Counted from the first letter of the stretch, positions 35,625 to 46,300 are shown. The stretch: DNA of 64,000 bases from Paramixta manurensis (GCF_013285385.1 NZ_CP054212.1:1302001-1366000), one strand, 5' to 3'. The notes: generated by a model from the sequence alone, not told the origin. A program made the numbers and translations.

Positions 35625-36350
35625 TTAAAACGGAAAAGAAATCAGGCTGACGCCTTGCGCATCAACCTGAATCATTGAGCCTTGTTGATGCCATGCGCCC
35701 AACACCACGCGCTCCACCACTTCACCCTTCAGATTGAGCGAATGGACCGCCGGACGATGCGTATGCCCGTGGATTAACCACTGCGCCTGATAGCGTTCGA
35801 ACGCATCCTGCACTGCCGCAGCGTTGACATCCATTATTGCTTCAGATTTATGGCGATTGGCTTGTTGACTGTCGGCCCGCATCCGCGCGGCAATGCGCTG
35901 CCGGATAAAGAGTGGCAGCGCCAAAAAGAGCTTTTGCAGCCAGCGCTGATGCACTTTTTGGCGAAAGCGTTGATAGTTAGCATCATCGGTACATAACGTA
36001 TCGCCATGCATAATCAGGATTCGTTTACCGTACAACTCTAGCAACTGCTCTTCCGGTAACAACGTCATGCCGCTGGCGTGGGCGAAACGGTGGCCGAGCA
36101 AAAAATCACGGTTACCATGAATGAACCACACGGGTACACCTTGCTGCCGTACGGCCAACAGCGCGGCGGCGATCTCGGCGTGAAGGGGGTTGGGATCATC
36201 ATCACCGATCCAGGCTTCAAACAGATCGCCCAGAATGTACAGCGCGTCGGCCTGTGGCGCTTCGCGCTGTAAAAAACGCAGAAAACCGGCAGTAATTGCC
36301 GGTTCTTCCTGACACAGATGTAAATCTGCGATAAATAGCGTGCGTGACAT
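35625..36350 (-). CDS. lpxH: UDP-2,3-diacylglucosamine diphosphatase
   Basis: 241 aa (E. coli 240). This calcineurin-like metallophosphatase makes lipid X in lipid A synthesis at the inner membrane. IADLHL, GDLFEAWIGDDD, HGNRDFL, MHGDTL and IHGHTHRP supply the two-metal site. Its start overlaps the stop of ppiB by one base, so they form a unit. Confidence 0.96.
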   Translation of the reverse strand: MSRTLFIADLHLCQEEPAITAGFLRFLQREAPQADALYILGDLFEAWIGDDDPNPLHAEIAAALLAVRQQGVPVWFIHGNRDFLLGHRFAHASGMTLLPEEQLLELYGKRILIMHGDTLCTDDANYQRFRQKVHQRWLQKLFLALPLFIRQRIAARMRADSQQANRHKSEAIMDVNAAAVQDAFERYQAQWLIHGHTHRPAVHSLNLKGEVVERVVLGAWHQQGSMIQVDAQGVSLISFPF

Positions 36351-36844
36351 TACTCGCTAACGGTCACTTTCTGGATCACCACGTCTTCTTTGGGTACATC
36401 CTGATGCATACCGCTACGACCTGTGGAGACAGCTTTAATCTTTTCCACTACATCCATGCCTTCCACCACTTCGGCGAACACGCAGTAACCCCAGCCTTGC
36501 AGGCTCTCATCGCGGAAGTTCAGGAAATCATTATCGGCAACGTTAATAAAAAACTGCGCGGTGGCGGAATGCGGCGCTGAAGTACGCGCCATTGCCAGCG
36601 TACCACGGGTGTTTTTCAAGCCATTATTGGCTTCGTTACGGATTTCTTCTTTGGTGTTTTTCTGCTTCATGCCGGGCTCGAAACCGCCGCCCTGAATCAT
36701 GAACCCGTTGATCACACGGTGAAAGATGGTGTTATCGTAGAAACCTTCACGGCAATAATCCAGGAAGTTTTTAACTGTTGCCGGCGCTTTATCATCAAAG
36801 GTTTTGATCACGATATCGCCATGATTCGTCTGGAAAGTAACCAT
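36350..36844 (-). CDS. ppiB: Peptidyl-prolyl cis-trans isomerase B (cyclophilin)
   Basis: 164 aa, identical length to E. coli PpiB. FHRVINGFMIQGGGFEPGM contains the catalytic Arg, and the ATAQFFINVADNDFLN segment follows. No signal peptide, so cytoplasmic. Divergent from cysS with 231 bp between start codons. Confidence 0.97.
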   Translation of the reverse strand: MVTFQTNHGDIVIKTFDDKAPATVKNFLDYCREGFYDNTIFHRVINGFMIQGGGFEPGMKQKNTKEEIRNEANNGLKNTRGTLAMARTSAPHSATAQFFINVADNDFLNFRDESLQGWGYCVFAEVVEGMDVVEKIKAVSTGRSGMHQDVPKEDVVIQKVTVSE

Positions 36845-37075
36845 TATCTCGTCCTGTAAAGGTTGGATTATTGAACATCGCAGCCCATAGCGCTAAGGCC
36901 GGGCATTTTTACCAGACGCTCCTTATATCATAATTTCGCGCGGTACGTCAGCAAGGCATCGGTTGTCTACCGTTATGCCTTTCCTTGCATTACATCGCGC
37001 TTATGTGAAAAATACGTCACAATGTCCTGCCAATTCAGTTTCGTTAACCCGCACACGTCAATACGGAATGTTTCA

Positions 37076-38461
37076 ATGCTAAAGATTTTCAATACCCTGA
37101 CTCGCCAAAAAGAGGAATTTAAACCGATCCATGCCGGCAGCGTTGGCATGTATGTGTGCGGCATTACCGTTTACGATCTGTGCCATATTGGGCATGGGCG
37201 TACTTTTGTTGCTTTTGACGTGGTCGCGCGTTATTTGCGTTATTGCGGTTATTCACTGAAATACGTGCGTAACATCACCGATATCGACGATAAAATCATT
37301 AAACGTGCTAACGAGCAGGGCGAGAGCGTGGAAGCGCTGACCAACCGTATGATCGCTGAAATGCACGCGGATTTTGCTGCGCTGAATATTCTGCCGCCCG
37401 ATCTGGAACCGCGCGCCACGCGCCATATTGATGAAATCATTGAATTGGTGAGCAAGCTGATTGCGCGTGAACACGCCTATGTTGCCAGTAATGGCGATGT
37501 GATGTTCGCGGTTGATAGTGATCCGCAGTATGGTTGCCTCTCTCGCCAGGATCTGGAGCAGTTGCAGGCAGGCGCGCGCGTTGAAGTTGCCGATGTTAAA
37601 CGCAACCCAATGGATTTTGTGTTGTGGAAAATGTCCAAAGCCGATGAGCCAAGTTGGCCTTCACCGTGGGGCGCCGGTCGCCCAGGCTGGCATATTGAAT
37701 GTTCGGCAATGAACTGCAAGCAGTTAGGCGAACATTTCGATATTCACGGCGGCGGTTCCGACCTGATGTTCCCGCACCACGAAAACGAAATCGCGCAGTC
37801 AACTTGTGCTCATGACGGCCCCTATGTGAACTACTGGATGCATTCCGGCATGGTGATGGTTGACCGCGAAAAGATGTCCAAATCATTGAATAACTTTTTC
37901 ACCGTGCGCGATGTTTTGCAGCATTACGATGCGGAAACCGTGCGTTATTTTCTGATGTCCGGCCACTATCGCAGCCAGTTGAACTACGGCGAAGATAATC
38001 TAAAACAGGCACGCGCGGCGCTGGAGCGTCTTTACACCGCGCTACGCCATACCGACGCGAATGCAGCGGTGGCGGGCGGAGAGGCGTTTGAAGCACGTTT
38101 CCGTGCGGCAATGGATGATGATTTTAATACGCCAGAAGCCTATTCAGTGCTGTTTGACCTCGCACGTGAAGTTAACCGCCTGAAAAGCGAAGATAGCGCG
38201 GCAGCCAACGGGCTGGCGGCGCGTTTGCGTCAGGTGGCGAGCGTCATGGGGCTGTTGGAGCAAGATCCCGAGCAGTTTCTGCAGAGTGGCGCCCAAACTA
38301 ACGATGATGAAGTGGCGGAAATTGAAGCGCTGATTAAACAGCGCCTTGAGGCACGCCAGGCGAAGGATTGGGCGATGGCGGACCATGCGCGCGATCGCTT
38401 AAATGAGATGGGCATTGTGCTGGAAGATGGCCCGCAAGGCACCACCTGGCGCAGGAAATAG
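37076..38461 (+). CDS. cysS: Cysteinyl-tRNA synthetase
   Basis: 461 aa, the E. coli length. Class I motifs GHIGHGRT (HIGH) and KMSKSLNN are visible; zinc ligands include Cys in VCGITVYD and the IECSAMN/HHENE segments. The start MLKIFNTLTRQKEEF at 37076 matches E. coli. A symmetrical terminator follows. Confidence 0.98.
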   Translation: MLKIFNTLTRQKEEFKPIHAGSVGMYVCGITVYDLCHIGHGRTFVAFDVVARYLRYCGYSLKYVRNITDIDDKIIKRANEQGESVEALTNRMIAEMHADFAALNILPPDLEPRATRHIDEIIELVSKLIAREHAYVASNGDVMFAVDSDPQYGCLSRQDLEQLQAGARVEVADVKRNPMDFVLWKMSKADEPSWPSPWGAGRPGWHIECSAMNCKQLGEHFDIHGGGSDLMFPHHENEIAQSTCAHDGPYVNYWMHSGMVMVDREKMSKSLNNFFTVRDVLQHYDAETVRYFLMSGHYRSQLNYGEDNLKQARAALERLYTALRHTDANAAVAGGEAFEARFRAAMDDDFNTPEAYSVLFDLAREVNRLKSEDSAAANGLAARLRQVASVMGLLEQDPEQFLQSGAQTNDDEVAEIEALIKQRLEARQAKDWAMADHARDRLNEMGIVLEDGPQGTTWRRK

Positions 38462-38462
38462 C

Positions 38463-38497
38463 AAAAAAAAGCCGGGTTTCAAACCCGGCTTTTTTTA
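38463..38497. terminator. Bidirectional terminator between cysS and ybcJ
   Basis: GCCGGGTTT (38471-38479) and AAACCCGGC (38481-38489) form a perfect stem, flanked by eight As on the left and seven Ts on the right, so it can stop both convergent transcripts. Confidence 0.92.
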
Positions 38498-38707
38498 TGC
38501 GGTGACGGTAACACGATTACCGTCGAACTCGACCGTTTGACCCGCAAGGATTTTGCAGCGCTTACGCGTCTCAACGGCGCCATCAACGCTAACATAGCCA
38601 TCGGCGATCAGTGATTTCGCCATTGCGCCGCTTTCAACCCAACCTTCCAGCTTGAGCAGGTCGCACAGGTCAACGTGCGGATGTTTACCTAAAGAGAATG
38701 TCGCCAT
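38495..38707 (-). CDS. ybcJ: S4-domain RNA-binding protein YbcJ
   Basis: 70 aa, as in E. coli YbcJ. The single S4-like RNA-binding fold shows LCDLLKLEGWVESGAMAKSLIADGYVSVDGAVETRKRCKI. Its start overlaps the folD stop by one base, so it is co-translated with folD. Its role may lie in RNA metabolism; no function is proven. Confidence 0.92.
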   Translation of the reverse strand: MATFSLGKHPHVDLCDLLKLEGWVESGAMAKSLIADGYVSVDGAVETRKRCKILAGQTVEFDGNRVTVTA

Positions 38708-39573
38708 TATGCTCCCTCGCTATCGTGATACTCTTCACACGCTTTCAGCGTATTCTCAATTAATGTGGCAACGGTCATCGGGCCAACGCCGCCTGGCACT
38801 GGCGTGATGTAAGATGCGCGTTCTGACGCCGCATCAAAATCTACATCGCCCACCACCTTACCGCTTTCCAGACGATTAATTCCCACATCGATAACAATCG
38901 CTCCGGGTTTAATCCATTCGCCAGGAATAAAACCCGGCTTACCAACGGCAACGATCAATAAATCGGCATGCTCAATGTGATGACGCAAATCCTTCGTGAA
39001 GCGGTGGGTAACGGTGGTGGTACAACCCGCCAGCAGTAACTCCATACTCATCGGCCGCCCGACGATATTTGAGGCGCCGACCACCACCGCATTAAGGCCA
39101 TATGTATCAATATTATAGCGCTCAAGCAGTGTGACGATGCCGCGCGGCGTACAAGGGCGCAGCTTAGGTGCGCGTTGGCATAAACGCCCGACGTTATAAG
39201 GATGGAAGCCGTCAACGTCTTTATCCGGCGTGATGCGTTCCAGTACTTTGGTGTTATCGATACCGGCTGGTAACGGCAGTTGCACCAGAATACCGTCGAT
39301 TTCACCGTCGTTATTTAGCGCATCGATTAAATCGAGTAGCTCCGCCTCGGACGTGGTTGCCGGGAGATTATACGCCCGAGAAACAAACCCCACCTCTTCA
39401 CAGGCCCGGCGCTTATTAGCGACATAAATTTGCGATGCCGGGTTTTCTCCCACCAGTACCACCGCCAGCCCCGGCGCGCGTTTACCGTTGGCCAGCCGTT
39501 GTTTTACTTTTTCGGCAACCTCAAGTCGCACCTGCTGCGCAATCGTTTTACCATCAATAATTTTTGCTGCCAT
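38707..39573 (-). CDS. folD: Methylenetetrahydrofolate dehydrogenase/cyclohydrolase
   Basis: 288 aa as in E. coli FolD, which interconverts methylene-, methenyl- and 10-formyl-THF with NADP. YVANKRRACEEVG holds the catalytic Lys, QLPLPAGID and TPRGIVTLLERY the substrate loops, VVGASNIVGRPMSMELL the Rossmann motif, and TPVPGGVGPMTVATL ends the core. Confidence 0.97.
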   Translation of the reverse strand: MAAKIIDGKTIAQQVRLEVAEKVKQRLANGKRAPGLAVVLVGENPASQIYVANKRRACEEVGFVSRAYNLPATTSEAELLDLIDALNNDGEIDGILVQLPLPAGIDNTKVLERITPDKDVDGFHPYNVGRLCQRAPKLRPCTPRGIVTLLERYNIDTYGLNAVVVGASNIVGRPMSMELLLAGCTTTVTHRFTKDLRHHIEHADLLIVAVGKPGFIPGEWIKPGAIVIDVGINRLESGKVVGDVDFDAASERASYITPVPGGVGPMTVATLIENTLKACEEYHDSEGA

Positions 39574-39828
39574 CAGAGAGGAAGTCCACAGTGTTAAGTT
39601 AAATCGGGGAATAGGTCTATTTTGTCAGAAGCGTGCGCTGCTGTCAGTCTCTGTTTAGTTGGTATTCATTCTGATGACAGGGATTTGGTCCTTATTGGGT
39701 TAGTTAAAACGGTGCTTTTTAGGCCATAGCCTGGAGGAGGGGAGGTGTTAGCGATATTTTTGCAAAAAGTCTTTACGCGTGCCGGTGGTTACAACTTCAG
39801 CGAAACATTTTTTTGGACGGTAAAGTCG

Positions 39829-39856
39829 TTGACTCAACCTCAACTGACCGTATAAT
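39829..39856 (+). promoter_or_regulatory. Promoter of argU
   Basis: TTGACT (39829-39834), a 16-bp spacer and TATAAT (39851-39856) form a near-consensus sigma-70 promoter 17 bp before the mature tRNA 5' end, with a GC-containing discriminator typical of stable RNA promoters. Confidence 0.85.
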
Positions 39857-39872
39857 TCGACGCATTCACTAT

Positions 39873-39949
39873 GCGCCCTTAGCTCAGTTGGATAGAGCAC
39901 CGGCCTTCTAAGCCGTAGGTCACAGGTTCGAATCCTGTAGGGCGTGCCA
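39873..39949 (+). tRNA. argU: tRNA-Arg (anticodon TCT)
   Basis: 77 nt with encoded CCA. GCGCCCT and AGGGCGT form the acceptor stem (one G-T pair), AGCTCAGTTGGATAGAGC the D arm, and CTTCTAA the anticodon loop with TCT at 39907-39909; GGTTCGAATCC is the T arm. It reads the rare AGA codon. The order folD-argU is the same as in E. coli, where argU is a prophage integration site; accessory DNA begins directly after this gene here too. Confidence 0.97.
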
Positions 39950-39963
39950 TTCTCACTTCTTCT

Positions 39964-40301
39964 TGGACTGACCCCGCCCCGGTAGACGATCCTGTTCAGG
40001 ATATCCTGCTCTTCTTCGGTGCGCTTGAGCTGCGACCGGAGCTTGAGGATCTCGCTTTTGGCTTCGAGTAAAACCCGGGCATGCTGTTCGCTGTTGTCGG
40101 GTTTAATAGCCCGTAACTATTTGTAGAGGCTGTGCGTAGACATGCCCAGTCGGTCGGAAACTTCAGCAACACAATAGCCGCGTTCCGTGATTTGACGGAC
40201 GGCCTCTTCTTTAAATTCAGGTGTAAATCGTGGTGTGCCCATAGCGTTCTCCTATGCTCAAAATATACATCAGGATCGTCTATCGAGGCGGGGGCAGTTC
40301 A
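39964..40301. mobile_element. Internally deleted IS3-family element with both terminal inverted repeats
   Basis: The 31-bp ends at 39964-39994 and (inverted) 40271-40301 agree at 27 of 31 positions, both reading inward from TGnACTGnCCCCGCC to TAGACGATCCTG. The 338-bp element keeps only part of orfA on the minus strand. No flanking target duplication was seen. It lies 14 bp after argU. Confidence 0.75.
39994..40242 (-). pseudogene. IS3-family transposase OrfA remnant
   Basis: From ATG at 40242 the frame reads MGTPRFTPEFKEEAVRQITE, a typical IS3-family OrfA helix-turn-helix start, through STHSLYK. Codon 42 is then TAG (40119-40117) where IS3 OrfA proteins normally have Trp. The frame continues with the leucine-zipper-like region and runs into the terminal repeat. 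OrfB is absent. Confidence 0.75.
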
Positions 40302-40512
40302 CTCCTTTTAAAGAGGCAGAATTATAAACCAGTTTTGCAACACTTCACAGCGTGGCTTACCGTTATCCCTTTTTGGTGGATTAAATGTAAAAAAACCGCC
40401 CGGGGCGGCCTTTGTGATGGCAGTTTTTACTTCGAAACTAAAAAACCTAACGGGCTCATCGTGTTTGGATTAAGCTGCTTAAATTCACCATTGAAATAAT
40501 AAGTGAGACAGC

Positions 40513-40899
40513 ATGAAGCCTGATGTAAATTACACCTTCCACCATTTTGGCATTCCATTGCAAGACGGCTTGCTTGAAGGAACTCACAGCGAAAAGGCTG
40601 GAATGTATACCACCGATAATCCCGGTCAGTTCCGGGTCCAGTGGCACAGGTTCACTGATGATTCACCGCTACATCATCTAATCAAAACAGTACCACATGT
40701 GGCGTTTAAGGTTGATAACCTGTCAAAGGCCATCGAAGGAGAAGAAATTATCCTGGGACCATATGAACCCATTGATGACTTCTTTGTTGCCATGATTAAT
40801 GATAATGGCGTTCCTGTCGAGTTAATTGAAACCATGCTGACAGACGATGAGATATGGGGAAGAGCAAGGTCCGGACAAGGTGACTTGTACCGCAAATGA
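40513..40899 (+). CDS. Small VOC/glyoxalase-superfamily-like protein
   Basis: 128 aa. The C-terminal half (HVAFKVDNLSKAIEGEEIILGPYEP...FFVAMINDNGVPVELIET) resembles one beta-alpha-beta-beta-beta unit of the vicinal oxygen chelate fold, with His and Glu as possible metal ligands. The N-terminal half (HFGIPLQDGLLEGTHSEKAGMYT) would supply the first strand. No pathway can be assigned; the gene stands alone between an IS remnant and decayed DNA. Confidence 0.6.
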   Translation: MKPDVNYTFHHFGIPLQDGLLEGTHSEKAGMYTTDNPGQFRVQWHRFTDDSPLHHLIKTVPHVAFKVDNLSKAIEGEEIILGPYEPIDDFFVAMINDNGVPVELIETMLTDDEIWGRARSGQGDLYRK

Positions 40900-41635
40900 C
40901 AGCATGTAGAGCTGTTGTAAAAGAGGCTCTCAATTAACTATCTGATAATCCAGCAAAGCGAAATTTTGCGCTTAGGCTGCAAATCGGTGCTGCTCTTCAA
41001 TAAGCGGCTGGCGGTGGTTGCGGTCAAACATACAGGTAAGCTCAGCCTCTTTGCCCTCTGATTCTTTGCTGCTCAACAAGCTTCTGAAAGAAGGAGCGAT
41101 CACTGAACAACAGACAACGCAATATAGGTCAGCGGTTGATAGTGCTTCGCCACGCTGTCATTCATCTTTTCTGTCGGGTCGGGACGTTTAAAAGTGATGT
41201 GAACACTCCCCTTTCGGAAGTCGCGTATTACGGACATACTCATCCTCGAAACAGAAATGAAATCCCCACCGGTCATAACTAACCAGCCCGTCAATGATGA
41301 TCTTCTTTCCGAACTTACACGGACTGTTACTCTTATCGTCCCAGCTCAGTCCTTTAAATACGTTGATTATTCCGCGCAAAGGCTGACAACCATGTGGCTG
41401 CTACCACACATTCCCTCACTCACTTTTCAACGCGGTGACTATCACATTATTGTGAAATTAGCCATCGTCATGCTCTTATTATTTGCAATACCTTTCAGCG
41501 ATAAATCTGAAAGTTGCACGTATTCTTACTTTAACCATTTGAGGATCCCCGGTCTTGAATGATAAGATGCTCAATAATGTAAACAAATGTTATTAAGTGT
41601 TTTCGTAATGTAAATAACAAAAATATGGATCAGGG
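40900..41635. other. Gene-poor stretch with decayed reading frames
   Basis: About 740 bp without an intact gene. On the minus strand, fragments such as KEAELTCMFDRNHRQPLIEEQHRFAA (ending near 40975) and the frames at 41100-41379 look protein-like but are broken by stops and frame changes. The last ~100 bp before cdiB are AT-rich and should hold its promoter. Confidence 0.5.
41100..41379 (-). pseudogene. Frameshifted ORF of unknown family
   Basis: One frame reads WDDKSNSPCKFGKK... DRWGFHFCFEDEYVRN..LPKG and stops. The neighbouring frame continues SVHITFKRPDPTEKMNDSV and AKHYQPLTYIALSVVQ. Together they read like one protein with a frameshift near 41205. I do not recognise the family. An origin in a polymorphic-toxin or immunity locus next to cdi is a guess. 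Confidence 0.35.
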
Positions 41636-43297
41636 ATGAGAGATTTATATCCGGCGTGGGTATTACTGGCATTTAGTCAGTCAATCTTTGCCGCCCCTTT
41701 GTCACCTGGTGACAAAGAGAGTATCGATCAACAGCAGCAGCAATTATTGCGGCAAAACCAGCTGCAGCGAGAGTCACTGGAGCGCGCCACGCCCATTGTC
41801 CGCCCGGCTGCGCCGGTGCTGCCCGCCGCGCCTTCGGGGCCCTGTTTTACTGTCCATCGCATCATGCTGGATGGCACTACGCTCATCGATGCACGCCAAC
41901 AGCAAAAATTAGTGCAACCCTGGCAGGGTCAGTGCCTGGATATGGCGCGAATTAATGAACTCACTAATCGCGTTTCCGACTGGTACATCAGCAGAGGATA
42001 TATCACCAGCCGCGCTTTCCTGACTGAACAAGATTTACGTTCCGGGGAATTACGCTTAGCTATTCTGGAAGGCAAGCTCGAAAAAATCCGCATGGACGGC
42101 GCGCCAGCGCGCGAGCTCAAAATGGCGTTCCCGGGCCTTGAAGGGGAAATACTTAATCTGCGCGATATTGAACAAGGCATGGAGCAGATTAACCGCACGC
42201 GCACCACGCCTGTTCAGATTGAAATATTGCCGGCGGATAAGCCAGGCTGGTCGGTGGTGCACCTTACCGCCACGCCGGAATTTCCGCTGTCGGCCTCCGC
42301 GAGCTTCGATAACAGCGGGCAAAAAAGTACCGGCATCGGGCAGATTAACGGCGGCCTGACCGGCAACAATTTGCTGGGCCTGGCCGACAGCTGGTTTGTC
42401 AGCGGCGGGCGCAGTAGCGCGTTTTCGAATGCAAAAGACGCGCAGAATTTTGCCACAGGCGTCAGCGTGCCCTACGGCTACAGCCTGCTGGACTACAGCT
42501 ACAGCTGGAACAACTACCTCGCTACCCTCAATAACAACGGCTACCTCTGGCGCTCGGGCGGCGATACCGAAACGCACCGCGTCAATCTCTCGCACGTGCT
42601 GTTCCGCAATGGCGATATTAAAACCGGTGTCTCCGTGGGCCTGAGCCACCGCATCAACCACAACTATCTCGACGATGTGCTGCTGAAAAGCAGCAGCCGC
42701 AAGCTCACCAGCCTGCTGTTTGGCCTGAACCATACCCAGAAAATAGTCGGCGGCGTGGCAACGTTTAACCCGACTTTCAGCCGCGGCATGCCGTGGCTCG
42801 GTGCGGAAAGCGACGGCAGCAAAAACGGTGATTTACCAAAAGCGCAGTTCCGCAAATGGAGCCTGAATGCCAGCTTCCAGCGCCCGGTGGCTGACAATCT
42901 GTGGTGGCTGGCGAGCGCCTACGGGCAGTGGACGCCAGACCGCCTCTACGGCAGTGAACGTATGACTATCGGCGGTGAAAGCTCGGTGCGCGGCTTTAAA
43001 GAGCAGAGCATTTCCGGCGATAACGGCGCGTACTGGCGAAACGAGCTCAGCTACACCCTGTTTATGCTGCCGGTTATCGGCCAGGTCAGCGCGCTGGCGG
43101 CCCTCGACGGCGGCTGGTTGCATTCCGACAAGCGAGATCGCTATTCGGCAGGCACTCTCTGGGGCACCGCCGCCGGGCTCGGTATCACCAACAGCCATGT
43201 TTCCAGCTCGTTCACCGTTGGTCTGCCCCTCGTTTATCCGGACTGGCTAGGCCCGGATCACGTCACTGTTTACTACCGTGTTGCCGTCGCATTTTAA
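41636..43297 (+). CDS. cdiB: Two-partner secretion outer-membrane transporter CdiB
   Basis: 553 aa of the ShlB/FhaC/HecB family. Signal peptide residues ~1-20 (cleavage after SIFAA), an N-terminal helix rich in Gln, two POTRA-like regions (PCFTVHRIMLDGTTLID..., and LEGKLEKIRMDGAPARELKMAFPG) and a C-terminal 16-strand barrel with the conserved SSVRGFKEQSISGDNG loop motif and final Phe (VAVAF). It exports CdiA across the outer membrane. cdiA starts 12 bp downstream. The start at 41636 is set by the signal peptide. Confidence 0.9.
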   Translation: MRDLYPAWVLLAFSQSIFAAPLSPGDKESIDQQQQQLLRQNQLQRESLERATPIVRPAAPVLPAAPSGPCFTVHRIMLDGTTLIDARQQQKLVQPWQGQCLDMARINELTNRVSDWYISRGYITSRAFLTEQDLRSGELRLAILEGKLEKIRMDGAPARELKMAFPGLEGEILNLRDIEQGMEQINRTRTTPVQIEILPADKPGWSVVHLTATPEFPLSASASFDNSGQKSTGIGQINGGLTGNNLLGLADSWFVSGGRSSAFSNAKDAQNFATGVSVPYGYSLLDYSYSWNNYLATLNNNGYLWRSGGDTETHRVNLSHVLFRNGDIKTGVSVGLSHRINHNYLDDVLLKSSSRKLTSLLFGLNHTQKIVGGVATFNPTFSRGMPWLGAESDGSKNGDLPKAQFRKWSLNASFQRPVADNLWWLASAYGQWTPDRLYGSERMTIGGESSVRGFKEQSISGDNGAYWRNELSYTLFMLPVIGQVSALAALDGGWLHSDKRDRYSAGTLWGTAAGLGITNSHVSSSFTVGLPLVYPDWLGPDHVTVYYRVAVAF

Positions 43298-43309
43298 AGG
43301 ACTATTAGC

Positions 43310-46300
43310 ATGCATCAGCCTCCCGTTCGCTTAACTTACCGCCTGCTCAGCTATCTGGTGAGCGGCCTGCTTGCGACGCAGCCTTTGCTGCCAGTCGTTG
43401 CCGCCACGCTGACGCCAACGGGCAAGACCTCCAAAGATAAAGCGGCGAACGGCGTGCCGGTCGTGAGCATTGCGACGCCGAACGGGGCCGGGATTTCGCA
43501 CAACCAGTTTAAGGATTACAACGTCGGCAAAGAGGGGCTGATCCTCAATAACGCCACGGGTAAGTTCAATCAGACGCAGCTTGGCGGGCTGATTAGCGGC
43601 AACGCCAACCTGAAAGCGGGCAAAGAAGCGAAAGGCATCATCAACGAAGTGACCGGTGGCAACCGTTCACAGCTGCAGGGTTATACCGAAGTGGCGGGCA
43701 AAGCGGCGAACGTGATGGTGGCGAACCCGTATGGCATCACCTGTAACGGCTGCGGGTTTATCAACACCCCGCAGGCCACGCTGACTACCGGCAAACCCGT
43801 CTTTGACGCTAGCGGTAATTTACAGGCGCTGGACGTGAAAAAAGGCAGTATCACCATTGAGGGGCAGGGGATTGATGCCAGCAGCAGCGATGCGATCGAT
43901 ATCATTTCCCGCGCTACCGAAGTGAACGCCGCCATTCACGCTAAGGATTTAAACGTGGTTGCCGGTGCAAATCGGGTGAGCGCCGATGGCAGTGTGCAGG
44001 CGCAGCAAGGCGAAGGTGCCTCGCCAACGGTAGCGGTGGATACCGGCGCGCTGGGCGGGATGTACGCCAACCGCATCCGTCTGGTGTCCAGCGAGAAAGG
44101 CGTCGGCGTTAACCTCGGCGACCTGAATGCGCGGCAGGGGAATATCACTCTGAATGCCAATGGCAAACTCACCGTTCACAACAGCCTCGCCAGCGGGGCG
44201 TTGTCCGCCAAAGGTGAAAGCCTCGTCCTAATGGGCGATCACAAAGCCAGCGGCAACATGACGCTCAACAGCCAGGGTGACATGCTACTTCGCAACGGTT
44301 CGCTGAACAGCGATGGCTCTCTGGCACTGAACGCCAACGGTACAATTTCTCACGCCAATGAAAAGCTGACCGCCGGACGTGATGCGACGCTCACCGCGAA
44401 AAACATCAGTCAGGATGCCGCCAGCCGAACCGATGCGGCCAGGAAAATTACGCTAAACGCCACCGATGAGGTGACCTCCGCAGGCTGGATGACCGCAGGA
44501 CAAGACCTGGCGGTGACGGCGACATCGCTTAACCACAGCGGCGCTCTGGTGGCGGGTAACACTCTGTCGCTTACGGCGGCCAGCCAGACGTTGAACGGAG
44601 CGATAAACGCCACGGAAGATATCCGTATCAGCGGGCAGAACGTGACCACCACGGCAGCGTCGCAAATTCAGGGGAAAAACCTGACCTTTGCCGCCAACCA
44701 ACTGGAGCTGAAAGGCATCCAGGCCGCGAGATCGACGCTGAATGTGGACGCCCGCGAAAAACTGACCCACAGCGGCAAAAGCAGCGCGGCATCGCTCAGC
44801 CTCAACGCGCCCGATCTTACCAACAGCGGCGTGCTCGTGGCTTCCAGCCTGAACACGCAGTCACAAACGCTGGCTAACAGCGGCTTGATGCAGGGCGACG
44901 CCGCCTTGCTGATTGGCACGCAAAAGCTGGACAATCAGCAGAACGGCACACTCTACAGTGCGGCGAATCTGACGCTGGCTATTCAGGACATTCGCAACAG
45001 CGGGCTTATCACCAGCGACAAGGGCCTGGTGCTGACGGCTACCGCGCTGAGTAACCCAGGCAAAATCATCGCGGACACGCTGAATGTCAAAGCGATCACG
45101 CTGAGCGGTGACGGCCTGTTGCAGGGAACCGGCGCGCTGACGCTGGCTGGTGACTCGCTATCGCAGGGTGCCAGCGGGCGCTGGCTGACGGCGGGCGATC
45201 TTTCTCTCAGCGGTAAAGCGCTGAATACCGCTGGGATCACGCAGGGCCAGAACCTCACCGCTCAGGCGGACAGTTGGACCAATAGCGGCTCCCTGCTGGC
45301 TACCGGCAATCTTAACGCCACGTTGGGCACCTCTCTGCTCAACAATGGCGAGCTAATGAGCCAGGGCCGCATCAGCCTGAACGCACCAACGCTGACTAAC
45401 CACGGCAGTCTCCTCGCGGCAGACGACCTGTCGCTCACCGGCACGGCATTTACCAGCGATGGCATGCTTCAGGGCGACACGCTTTCGCTGCGCCAGAATA
45501 GCCTCGACAACAAGGGCACGATGATTGGCCTGAATGGCCTGACGCTGAACAGTACGGACGCGCTTAACAACAGCGGTGACCTGCTGAGCCAGAAGTCACT
45601 GACGCTGAGCGCGGGAGACGTGACCAACAGCGGTCGGCTTCAGGGGCAGAATATCACGCTGGACGGTTCTTCTCTGAATAACAGCGGCACAATTCAGAGC
45701 GCGCTGGATTTAGCCCTGACCCTGAGTGGCGACCTCATCGCCGCCACCGGCAGCAAAATCACCGCCCTGGGCGACGCCCGTCTTGCAGGCAAAGCGCTGA
45801 GCAACCAGGGATTAATCAGTGCGAAAACGCTGGAGGTGAAAGGGGATTCACTCAGCAACGGCGGCGAAATCAGCGGCGTTAACGGCCTGAACGTGACGTT
45901 CAACGGCAACCTGCAACAGCAGGGCAAAATGCTGACCGGCGGGCTGCTTAACGTCAAAGCCAGGGACATCATCAACAGCGGACAGCTTCAGGGCGCGGAT
46001 ACCCAAATCAGCGCCAGCTCGCTTACCAATAGCGGGCGCGTGCAGGGCGACAGCGGCCTGACACTCATCTTACTGGATGCGCTGACCAACCAGGCCAGCG
46101 GCGTGCTGCTCAGCCAGAACGCGTTCAACCTCACCGCGCCGGTACTGACCAACGACGGCGCCATTCAGGGTAACGGTAAAACGACGCTCAGTGCGGCAAC
46201 GCAGGCCCGCAACGGCGGTAAAATTCTCTCCGGCAGCGACCTGACGTTCACCACGCCGGACTACAGCGGCAGCGGCTGGCTGCAGGCGACGAACCTGGTG

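Noticed and set aside
39923..39949. Search for an att duplication of the argU 3' end within the window
   Set aside because: No second copy of the T-arm/acceptor segment was noticed downstream, and no integrase gene is present, so no island end is claimed.
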